This document shows positions 10,367 through 20,501 of a stretch of 64,000 nt of DNA, piece by piece. How positions within the stretch are numbered: the first letter of the stretch is position 1; every line of letters begins with the position of its first letter. Under the pieces are notes generated by a model that was not told the DNA's origin, ran no database searches, and saw only the letters and a program-made list of their open reading frames with translations. Source of the stretch: Hypholoma sublateritium FD-334 SS-4 (lineage: Eukaryota > Basidiomycota > Agaricomycetes > Agaricales > Strophariaceae); contig KN817590.1 in NCBI GenBank assembly GCA_000827495.1, positions 27,229 to 91,228 on the forward strand, read 5' to 3'. Made by a program: the position numbers and the translations under genes.

Positions 10367-12172
10367 TCAGGTCCTCCAACAAACAGGCCGACCATTTTTC
10401 AAGCACCTCAGACGCTCGGAATTGAAAACGGTAGTTTTTACCCCCGGGAGAAAGGTACGAAGGTTGTCCACAGAAAAAGTGCAGCGTGAGATGCAAATGG
10501 GACCACTGTGGCTATGATGGTTAGCGAAAGCCATGAACGCATGGCTTGCAATCCTCACATATAGATATCCCGCGTGTTCTATTTTCCAGTTCGTTAACGC
10601 CGTGAAAATGGCATCCAGCTGCGCCAATCGCTTCGTCGAATACGCCATTTTCCTCGGCATAGTATCGTCGCTTCCAATCCAGGGCATGGCCTCGATAATG
10701 GCTTCTCGGCAGAGCCTCAGAAAGCGTAGCGTACTCTGGCTTTCATCAACAGCGAATCCTGAATACTCCAAATTCTCCCGTTCTCCGAATCTATTGTGGC
10801 CGTCTCGTAGGGCTATTGAAAATTGGTTCAAGGGCCGTATAGCTTTTGTTATATTGTTTGGCAAGTTGGCACTGTCGATCTCTAGTTCGCATCGGGATGC
10901 AGCAAGGGCGTTGATATGATGCTCGATACCAAAGGTAGTATCCGCAATTAAGCAGAGGTGTCGAAGTTGGGGAACCAGCAAGCGCACACTGGGTTGGATG
11001 GTAAGGTTGTACAAATCTAGAGCGTCGGGCATCCATATATTGAGCTCCTGTAGTTGCGGTGTCAGGGAGAGAAGCAGGCTCAAATCGCCGGGACGGTGGA
11101 ATTGCGTGTATATACTGAGCTTTTGCAGCAGCGAGGGAGTATGCGAGCGAAGAACCATCGAGATAAGACGGGGGATGGGATCGCCGATGTGGTTGCCTAT
11201 GTTGAGCTCCTTGATCTTGGGGAGAATCAAGCGCTCAAAGAAACCTTGATGAGACAAAAAGAAGAAGTCGACATCGAGACGTTCGAGTATTGGCAGTGTC
11301 GCGGCTTCCTCGTCCCCGAGCTCCAAGTCTTCATCGGTCTCGCTCTTCCATGTGATGCCCAATTTCTTAACAGAGGTCAAGGCCCTGATGATATCATGCG
11401 AACCTCCGTTGTTTCCTCGGCTATCCTGATACTGGAGGAGCTGGGGCCATGGCAATGAGAAGTGTACGGAAACCCAATCACCCTGGATTAACGCTTCCTG
11501 GAGACGTGGAGCGCGTTCAAATACATCATACTGTTTCTTGTTCGTAACCGGTCGACCTATGAGCATTAGTTCTAATCTTCGAAGTGACGAAAGTCGGTCG
11601 CGGATCGCGGAGAAGGAAGTAACTGATTCTGGCGAAAGTTCGATGGAGGCAACCTCCCATCGATCTGAAGTCCCTAGTAGCACATCCAATGCGACCAGCT
11701 TGATAGGCAGTAGTAACTTAATCGAAACGTTCAAGGGCGCACCACAGGTCCGGCGAACCAGTAATTCAACGATTGAAGAGTAGGACTTGGACTTGAACGC
11801 TGGCTGTTGGCAGTCAAGAGTGATGTTGTTCCATAGAGTAGAAATTGAAAGAGAAGCCGCTCTCCAGGATCGAGACACCTGCGACACTGCTGGGAATGAG
11901 TAGTGGCCCCCTGCTTTGTGTTCTTCCGTTGCGTAAAGGAAAATGAGTCCGAGGATCTCAGATGGAATTCTTGCAGGCATCAATATTTGTGCACACCGAA
12001 ATTTCGTCGTTAGTGGGTGCTGGTGACGTGTTGCGGATGATCCACCGTAATTGTTCAGGGTGTCCTCGTGGTTGAGGGACCTTCTCGTCGTCGACCAGAG
12101 ACGATTCGATAAACGCAAGTCGAACGAAATCGAATGTCTGATCATTCGACGCAGGGAAGATTTTTCGACCAT
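10367..12172 (-). CDS. F-box domain protein
   Basis: This is a single long open frame of 601 residues. The F-box lies at about residues 66-117 (ARIPSEILGLIFLYATEE ... VSQVSRSWRAASLSISTLWN), the usual N-terminal Skp1-binding module of SCF ubiquitin ligases. The rest is leucine-rich with irregular LRR-like segments (RLDVDFFFLS, KIKELNIGNHIG, LQELNIWMPDAL), as in the large F-box families of mushrooms. The first ATG (12172) adds a basic arginine-rich leader; the ATG at 11980, directly before the F-box, is an alternative start. The substrate is unknown. Confidence 0.8.
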   Translation of the reverse strand: MVEKSSLRRMIRHSISFDLRLSNRLWSTTRRSLNHEDTLNNYGGSSATRHQHPLTTKFRCAQILMPARIPSEILGLIFLYATEEHKAGGHYSFPAVSQVSRSWRAASLSISTLWNNITLDCQQPAFKSKSYSSIVELLVRRTCGAPLNVSIKLLLPIKLVALDVLLGTSDRWEVASIELSPESVTSFSAIRDRLSSLRRLELMLIGRPVTNKKQYDVFERAPRLQEALIQGDWVSVHFSLPWPQLLQYQDSRGNNGGSHDIIRALTSVKKLGITWKSETDEDLELGDEEAATLPILERLDVDFFFLSHQGFFERLILPKIKELNIGNHIGDPIPRLISMVLRSHTPSLLQKLSIYTQFHRPGDLSLLLSLTPQLQELNIWMPDALDLYNLTIQPSVRLLVPQLRHLCLIADTTFGIEHHINALAASRCELEIDSANLPNNITKAIRPLNQFSIALRDGHNRFGERENLEYSGFAVDESQSTLRFLRLCREAIIEAMPWIGSDDTMPRKMAYSTKRLAQLDAIFTALTNWKIEHAGYLYVRIASHAFMAFANHHSHSGPICISRCTFSVDNLRTFLPGVKTTVFNSERLRCLKNGRPVCWRT

Positions 12173-13131
12173 CGATTTTTCTGAGGTTTTGCGTGTTCTG
12201 GATGTTACGGCGGTCCAGAAAGAAGACGAGTTACGTTTTGCCTTGTTCAGCCAATAATTCAGCCTTTCAGAATCCTGACATTTAGAGCAGCATCAGACCT
12301 AGTCGTACAAAGAGATGGATAACATGTAACGTACCGAATAATTCATCCAAACAGAGGGAATGGATCCTATGTATTACCCGGAAAATGCGAGCTTTATATG
12401 GTTGGTTCAGTAAAGTCTTGAGATGCGGCGTCCGATGTTTCGGAAAAGTGAGGCTATTCCATTGCACTAGAATGGTGAATGGTAAGTTCCACTATCAACA
12501 CGATGGGGAAAGGCGTTCACCGCCGCAACGTACGGCTCAGATAATTATCTCGGCGATGTCGCATCATCGGTTCAAATTGACAGACTTGTTCGTTTAGAAT
12601 TCTTTTGTCGCGTGTTCTTCAAGAGCCATTTTCTAAGCAGACATAGAGACCTAGATACAACCAGAGATAGGATGTACCTTGACCTTGCTATGAACACTGG
12701 TGAACGTAGTGGCGGACCTTGGCGGACCTAAGTACCTTCATTTGATATTCAGCAAGTGCAGGGTCGCGTCTAGTGAGGTTTCCATCGAGGTGGACCCACA
12801 ATAGATTGTCGAATTGTGGATGAAGGCAGCGTTTGCGTTATTTGTGGGCGTTGAAACGTTGAAGTCGCGTTGAACGTAAGCACGGGTGACTTGTGGGTTT
12901 GATTCCGAGCAGTGCGGCTGGTCGGTACGGCCCGGAATTCCCGCAGCCGAACGTGACTCCAAATGAACATGAATTTCAGATATCTGCCAAACAACTGCTA
13001 AGATCTGTTTCTTACACCAATCTTTTCGCCTAATCTTCGTCATTAATTTTCGTCTAGGTCAGCAGGGCTGAAATTACATCAACTTTCATAGAGAAACCAA
13101 GGATTTCATTCAAATTTCGTTTCCCACTGGC
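12173..13131. other. intergenic, no gene seen
   Basis: No gene is supported. Two tandem GGCGGACC words lie at about 12710-12730, after a GTAGTGGCGGAC motif. Short minus-strand frames at 12738-13043 lack any recognisable motif. The 3' part is presumably the promoter of the SQS1-like gene. Confidence 0.4.
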
Positions 13132-16100
13132 ATGCCTCGAGGAAAAGGGGAAGGTGGCGGATACCGCGGTGGACGAGGGCGCGGTGGAAGAGGCGGGCGT
13201 GGCGGGCGAGGTGGCGGACCCCGCGGAGTCCAGCAGCCAACAAGCATAGCTGATGAGCTAGATTTCAACATACAAATATTTACAGACGGTGAGTAGGCTT
13301 TTGATCAAGCTTGAGGCCGTGGTTTCATCAGCTCTTTTTAGCGCCGTCAGGACCAGCGCCTCGTGGAAGAGGGCGTGGTGTACGTGGAGGCCAATTTTCT
13401 GCGCCTAATTCTGGGAGTGCGATGCCAAGTAGAGGGCGAGGCCGCGGCGGCTATGATTCTCCTCGCGGACGCGGACGCGGTCAAGACTTCAGTACACCCA
13501 GACGTGGTGATTACGGGATCGGCGCCTCTCCTAGAGGCCGTGGTCGGGGAAGAGGAGCAGGATACTCGAAACCTGCTACCCTTTCTGGCCTTCTTTATCA
13601 AGAACGACCGCTACTTCGTCCGATCGTCTTCGTGCCGTCTGTGCTAACGAAAGTTCTGTTCCAAGAGGAAGAGGAACTGATCAAGCCAGGAGTCGAGGAA
13701 GTCGGTTAGTAATCTGTTCTTTTTTTCAAGTCTAGGGCTTACGGTTTTTAGATGACACTGAACGAAGTCATATACCTACCGCCGATCAAGTCAGTCGTGT
13801 ATTCAGCGGTGAAAATGCCGAATCGGGCTCAGACAATGAGAGGGAAGAAATAGAGGAAGTCCATTTCGACGATGTTGGAAAATTGTTCGACATTTCAGCA
13901 GCTACCACGACTACTATGATACGAAAGAGCAAACTCGGCGACGCAGCTATCGTCTCAGAGGAGCAATTTACGGGATTCTACGTTTCATCTACGCCCGCGG
14001 CGCCCTCAACAGATGTCGACGATCTAGCTAAGAGAATGGAGGAGACCCTATCCGCCACAGAGGAGCCGCAGAACACGCCCGATGTCGAGATGTCGACGAA
14101 CGATTTATTTTGCGTGGACGTACAGCCTACACCGGTGCCCGCACATATGGCCCTAGCCCGCGATCTCATGCCATCTGCACTGAGGGATGATGATGACGAC
14201 GACATCATCGTATATGTTGCCCCTCACCCACGAAATACATCGGCCCAGCAAGAGGCAATCCATCAAGAAAGCAGTCCGGCTTCCGAAGCCCCTGATACGT
14301 CCCTCTTCACGCCGTACGTCAGTGCCGCCGCCCTTCCTGCTGCGATAGCATCGTCGTCCAAGGAGGTCCCTGTCTCTCCGTCGCGGCAACCCGTCCCCGC
14401 GGTCTCCTTCTCGTTCGCACAGAAATCCGAGACGCCGGGAAAGCCTATAGCGCGCTTACAGGTGCCGCCGCTCTCGACGCCGCGCCAGGCGAAGGCGTGG
14501 CGGCGCAAACGCGGGCTCGCTTCGAAGAAGGGGAGGTCGATCGTGAAGCCGTCTTTTGGCGCGTTTGGCGCTATGCGTGAGGAGGCTGAGATGCACCGCG
14601 ATGACCCACGCCGCAGCGAGCGGAGGCGCGGCGATTCGGACCTTGAGTGGGGCGATACCGACGACGAGGATGTGAACCAGGCCGACGAGGTAGAAGAAGG
14701 CGTGCAGGAGCTTCTGTCGTCGTGGGGCAGCAAGGGCAAAGGCAAGGCAAAACAATCGCCCACTCAAGGTAACGGGAAAGGGAAGGCCAGGGCGGAGGAT
14801 GCAGGGGAGGCTGCCGAATTGTCACATGGGATGGAGGTCGACGACGACTTGGACATGGACGCGATGAAGTGTTTCGTTGGCGGCCTTCTGGGGAACAAGG
14901 CTGGGCAGCATGTGACGATGGATGATTTGTACGACGCAGGTCTGATGCAATTGGAAGACGAAGAGAAAAACAATGAAAGTGGACACAGCGAAAGCGACTC
15001 AAGCGAAGACGAATCAGTGGAAGACGTCCTAGCAGCTGAAGAGGCGATGATGATATCAGAAACATTGAAATTCGAAGAAATCGACGATTCGGAAGATTCT
15101 GACGATTCGGGCGATGATGATAAGACCCCGAAGACCAGCTTCCAAGCACGACTGGAACGACTTAGAGAAAAGTCCCGGTCCCAGAAGCACCTTGACAACT
15201 CGATGGACTCGGCAGAAGGCATGGAAAATGACAGCGACGAGGATGAAGACGATCTCTTGCACAGAAACATGACCTGGGCCGAGGACGATGAAGCCGTCAT
15301 TCAAGCAATCCAGGTCGGTAGCACAAGCTCTCACTCAAGAATCCGAGATTCTAACATCAATTTATTGCAGGACATGTTAGATGAAAACGAAGATGTGTTG
15401 AATGGAAGGGACAGGAAAAAGAAAAATGCCGTTTTCCACGCCATCCGTAATGGTCTTTTCGAGGATGAGGGTTTCGGTCCAGCCAGTGGGTGTCTTTTCC
15501 TTCTACGCCTTCTTTTGCTTACTCTATCTCCAACAGAACGTCGCAAGGACAAAGGCAATGATCTTCCTCCGGATCTTCAAATTTTATGGGATAAAGATCG
15601 CAAGGCCAAGGCGGAGTACAAGAAAGCACGCCAGCAGGCTCGTCTCGAGAATGCGGCTGATCCTATGGCGAAGAAGAAGGGTGGCAAGAAAGGCCGGAAG
15701 GCGATGCTCGCAGCCGCACAGCTTGACCCAACCATTACTGTCGTCCCGAATCGTATCATTGACATGGTCACTCTGGTGCAGCAGATCCGTCGATTCATCG
15801 CCGACGTCGGCGGCCCCTCTACCATCTCGCTTCCACCAACCAACAAAGAAACGCGGAAGAATATCCACGAGATGGCGGTGGCGTTCAACTTGACGAGCGT
15901 GAGCAAGGGAAAGGGCGATTCGCGGTACACTACCCTGTCGAAGACAACACGCAGTGGATTCGGCGTGAACGAGGAGAAGGTCGCGAAGATTGTGCGCAGA
16001 AGCGGGGGGATGGGTGCACGAGGAGACTCATTTATCTATGAAAAGAAGGGTAGAGGCACTCCTTCTACAATGCCCCGGCACAGAGAAGGGGACGAAGTTG

Positions 16101-16317
16101 GAAAGGCGCGTTATTTTTATCTCTTCGACGCGCAACTTTTATTTACTCAGTGTCGCAGGCGGCGCCGAAGCTCACACAATCAAATGTTGGTTTCCGTATG
16201 CTAGCTCTGATGGGCTGGTCGGAGGGCGATCGTATTGGAATCACAGGCGCCAGTCTGGATGCACCATTGGCTGCAATTATCAAAACTACGAAGCTGGGAC
16301 TTGGTGCCACAAAGTGA
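13132..16317 (+). CDS. SQS1: SQS1-like R3H/G-patch protein
   Basis: Exon 1 (13132-13288) encodes an RGG-rich start. Exon 2 (13342-13704) carries more RGRG repeats. Exon 3 onward (from 13752) is long, acidic and disordered. An R3H domain is seen as IADVGGPSTISLPPTNKETR ... YTTLSKTTRSGFG, and the C-terminus is a G-patch (MLALMGWSEGDRIG ... LGLGATK). This order (RG-rich, acidic, R3H, G-patch) is that of yeast Sqs1/Pfa1, which binds and stimulates the DEAH helicase Prp43 in ribosome biogenesis and splicing. Two internal introns (after IQ near 15312, after PAS near 15487) remain in frame with the exons. The last intron, about 16106-16150, appears to use a GC donor (AAG|GCGCGT ... CAG). Nuclear/nucleolar location is inferred from the family. 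Confidence 0.85.
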
Positions 16318-16877
16318 TGCATTCGGTACGTTTCATGTTTACAGGTCATTTTACATATCATTATATTCGCCCTATGATATGGCTCTTCCTTCTCGCCTTC
16401 TTATGGCGTAATCGTGTCAATAACAGATAGTCCTTGGGAATTATCTATCTATTTCTGTTCCCATGAAAAACCTCTACACTTGAAGTCAAGCCGACCCAAA
16501 GGGGCTTGAGGACAATGAAAACTGTTCATTTCTGATGTCCTAGTGTCAGAATCAATTTAGAACCAGTGCCGCTGACCTGGAGTTGCTCTTGAGTGTTATC
16601 CCATTGGTTCAGCGAGCGCGGCCTGCTGACCTGCATTGTTCCTGTTCAGACAGAGATAAGATCAACTCTACCTTTTATGGAAATCTCCTAGAAGGGCAAA
16701 GCCCATATCGGCACCTTTGCCTCTTTCAGAACAATGGCTGCCGTCTTTGGTGCCTTGTGGGCTGCAGGATCCTGCCTCGCAGTACTGTATTGTGGAACTG
16801 AGATATCTTATCCAGATATAAAATGATGCAGCCTATCAAAATTCGCTATCTTCCACAGTTGCCGCAGTTTCCTTCCC
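16318..16877. other. intergenic, no gene seen
   Basis: This 560-bp stretch lies between two plus-strand genes. It presumably holds the terminator of the SQS1-like gene and the promoter of the next gene; no motif stands out. Confidence 0.4.
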
Positions 16878-17763
16878 ATGCCACAGTCCGATTCACCTCG
16901 CCTCCCCGTCGAACTCGAGCGGCAAATTGTTGAACTCGCAGCGATGGGGTCACTCAAAAGTGCCGCAAGTTTGATGCTTGTGTCCCAGCGGATGCGCAAA
17001 TGGTGCGTGTCGTAAGATCTTGAAATTCCACCCAACACATCTGACAACGTCCTGTTATTTTTGCAGGATCGAACCTATCTTGTATAGTGTTTTTCGGCTG
17101 GATGGTTGGGGAAAGCCTTATCCTCCTTGCTATGCGACAGTGAAAGCTCGGTCTGGGCTCAACACTACAGACAATTCTCCGCTCGAGCAATATGGCCAGT
17201 ATATCCTACATCTCTACATCCGAGGGAGGTCGGCCCGCACTGTCACGAAAATATTGCGGAACTGTCCACACGTCGAGAACCTGATGATATGGATGGTCGT
17301 CGGCGTCGACACAATGCTGGTGGAGGTGCTGGAAGCTCGCCCACTTAAAAAACTGTCTATCCATGCGGTCGACTTCCTCCTCCTGTATGACGACCAGCCG
17401 CCGACACGACCGCTTGCGCTGAGCGTGACGCACCTCGACCTCATGGAAGTTCATGATTTCGGCGAGGGCGTAAATTGGCAGACGGTGGTCACGCTGCCCA
17501 ACTTGACACACCTCAGGCTGATAGGCACGCCCCCCGTAGCACTTGTCCAGCTATTTCTTAGCGAATGCCGCAAGCTGGAACGACTTGTCGTCGTGTGGCC
17601 ACGGAAGATGCATGCCGTAGAAGCCCCTTCAAGTTACGCCGGTGATTTCGCTCACATTGTAGACAAACGGCTTGCCCATGTTGTCTCGACCGGGCGGAGC
17701 TCCGATTTGTGGAAAGAAGACTTTCCGGCGATTAGGACAATATACGACGACGATGAGCAGTAA
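16878..17763 (+). CDS. short F-box/LRR-like protein
   Basis: Exon 1 (16878-17002) gives MPQSDSPRLPVELERQIVEL, a typical F-box-like start (LPxELxxxIxEL). A 64-bp intron (GTGCGT...TTGCAG) leads to exon 2, 17067-17763. The product is about 273 residues. The body has leucine-rich turns (CPHVENLMIWMV, VTHLDLMEVHDF, LPNLTHLRLIGTP, CRKLERLVVVWP) like the C-terminal half of mushroom F-box proteins. The F-box itself is minimal, so Skp1 binding is uncertain. It ends in an acidic tail (YDDDEQ). Confidence 0.75.
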
Positions 17764-17953
17764 TATGATGGATATTAGCTGTACTGTAGACTGACGGTGC
17801 CGTGTATGTGAATCGCATTTCGCTTCTCAGGCGCTCATGAGATCTCATCATACTAAAAAGGACTTGTATCTATAAAACCTGTCCATCTATTGCTGTCATC
17901 TGGCGTCGTCAGATCTTGGTGTTACAACGTATCTATACAATGAATTTATCGAA

Positions 17954-19358
17954 TCAGATTATACACGACTTTTCACTAATGACGTCCCAGAAGATATGGC
18001 TGTGAGTACATTCATTTATGGAGCGAAGCCGTCTAGCGTCGTCTTCAGAAAGTACAGGTCCCTGTCCAGTCACTTTCACAGTCATACCAAGATCATATAC
18101 CTCTTCGCGGTGCTTCTTGACCAAAGAAAGGATTGCTCCAGAGGTAAAGTTCTCGAAATCTTTAACTTCATACGATAACAAGCACTTTCGAGGAGTGTAT
18201 TTGATGTTAGTAACCAGCCTATGGATCCAGGCGTCGGTAACACCATCACAGCCCAGTATGACAATACGTCGAGGAGAAAATGGCAAGATAGCGTTGTCGA
18301 GACTGTCATCAGATGGTGTGCGCAAACAAGTGAGGCGAATTCCACGAGGAGGATAAGGAATTTGTTCTAGGGGAGGAATTGAACATCTCTCAAAGATAAT
18401 TTGTATATTGGACACAGAGCGGTCAACGCCTGCACCTACACTGGCCCAGGAGAATACTGCTGCTATAAAATCACTAGAGACGGACTTGAATTCCAGGATA
18501 GACGTAGAAAGCGGCCTGCAGATTCTAGACCGATTTGCGCATGGATTGAACGTGAGGGATATATCGGATAGGGAAAGCCGATGAACATATTTTATGTCGG
18601 AAAGCGCTTTCATAAACACTTCAAATGATCGTATACTTTAAATACCGCGATTGTGCAACGTGAAATGGTTTATTGAAACGTGTATTTGCGATGTTAGAAT
18701 CTCGTCCACGAACTGCGGTCCAAGTCTGTATAGTTGCATGAAAGTATATCCCGTAACAGGGGTGAGAACGAGGGAGGGCAGCTTGACACATTTCCAGGCA
18801 TATGCCGATTCAGCGCTGAATTCACTGTCGTCGTTGTCGCAGTCGTGTATTTGACAATTGAGAGATAGTGATCTGAGGCGGAGAGCGTCCCGAGTAAAAA
18901 AATGAGCGGCGGGGGGCAAAGATGATTGGTACACGAGGTTGAACGAAATGCGCCGGCAATACACAATGTGCGGTTCCAAGTGACGGAAGACCTTTCGCGC
19001 ACGAGAATTTTCGAGGAATCGCTGTTTGTTTTCATCGCTTTGATTGCTGTCGTAATCTTGGGTAGGGATGGCCTTAGTCCTGGAGAAGATGGAAACATCA
19101 ACTGGGCCACCCTGAAACAACCCAAACGTATCGAGAAATGGAGCTGGGTCGTCCGCCAAGTCAATTGTCAACCGATTGCCAATATTCAGGTTTTAATTTG
19201 AGGACTGCGGCCCAGAAAGAGCACGCAGACGCAAAGTTGAATGGGAATGATGCTCGTATGCCTCGCGCCTTGCATTCCAGTGACTCGGACAGTATTGCGA
19301 CAGATTGAAAAATGTGGAGTAGGACCTCGACAGGAAGTGTCGTTATGGAACTGTTCAT
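17954..19358 (-). pseudogene. F-box protein gene with two lesions
   Basis: The F-box start is clear (MNSSITTLPVEVLLHIFQSV, from 19358; an upstream in-frame ATG is at 19379). Near 19178 the frame breaks at PEYWQS: removing one G would restore WQSLTIDLADD, the usual continuation. The second frame runs to 18641, where an in-frame TAA (18640-18638) follows the residues FTLHNRGI. The same frame then continues to 17954 as KALSDIKYVHRLSLSDIS and onward with no loss of coding character. One single-base shift plus one stop codon therefore split an otherwise complete F-box/LRR-like gene of about 465 codons. Sequencing error could explain one of them; two make a pseudogene more likely. Confidence 0.75.
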
Positions 19359-19379
19359 TTGCTGTTCATAGCAGAACAT

Positions 19380-20501
19380 CCGGGGGGGACTCCTGATTGA
19401 TGTCCTTTGAGCTGTTTTGGATACATAAACTTCGGCATGTGTTAATAGGAAGGCGAAGACAGGTTTCCGGCGAAGCGTGACGTCGAAGGTAGAGGAATAA
19501 TAAGCAGAACGTTGGGGGACTCGGAGGGTGGGGGTGGGCAAGTGCAAAAAGGAGTCAAAGCCCAAAAAGGGTATATCAATTATCAAAGCAGGAGTTGCCC
19601 TGATGGCATCAGCTCCAGCCTGAGTACTAACGAAGATTCAAATCAAATTCAAATACTTTTTCAAAACAGTAAGTTGACGGTAAGTAGGTGTGACTTGAAT
19701 TCGACAATACTTTACAACTTCCAAGTGTATTTCCATTTCAATCAGGCTGCGAGCAGGGAAACAGACACCGTTCTTTTGAACATTTTCCCGTCGATTACTA
19801 GTAATTACAAGTCAAGTTACATATACTGATATAGTAGTATTCGTAATATGTCAACCTCTAAATCATGTCTCGATTCTCGGTGCAGTCTAGGATCTTTCTA
19901 GGTCTGATTGGATAACACGGACACTTCGTAGTGGTTCTTTTCAGTACATATGGAACATATTACAGGCACCGGCCCTGAGGCTGCCCGGCAACATGAGCTT
20001 TCCTCTGTTCAAAATTGATAACCACTTGTGTTTGTTAAATGATTCGGGGCTCGCTAAGGAAGAGCTTGGTCCTAGAACTGTAGTCGGCTGCTTGAAAATG
20101 TAGTACTTCATCGGATTTCCCACTTACTTATCCTCGTGTTACCGTCAAGTCATGTAATCACCCGGTAATCACCCCTGGATTAACTCTGAGAGTGGTCAAA
20201 TTGTACTCAGACATCTACCTTTCTCAGTCCCCACAACTGTCACAATTGTGAGATATATCGCACCCCAAATCTTGCCCAAATCACCCACAAACCACCAGCC
20301 GCAAGGCAGCCGAGCTGCTACATTGCCTCCGCGGTGGATATCTTGGCGTGTGGGAATTCGGAGGCAAATCGGGCATTTGACAGTGCGTTGGACTGCCCGG
20401 TAAACACCTTGTTCTACGACAACCACCAGGCTAGAAATCAAATATCTAGGCCAGATTCTCGTGCTCAGTATTCTGCGAATACTGGCACGCAGTAGCACAT
20501 C
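19380..20501. other. intergenic, no gene seen
   Basis: This lies between the divergent F-box pseudogene and adenylate cyclase, and probably holds the cyclase promoter. Minus-strand frames at 20196-20522 have no recognisable motif. Confidence 0.4.

Noticed and set aside
3068..12730. Shared AGTGGCGGAC(C/T)TTGGC words at about 3070 and 12709 as transposon ends
   Set aside because: They are in direct, not inverted, orientation; the first lies within the start of a coding exon; and the similarity is only 16 bp.
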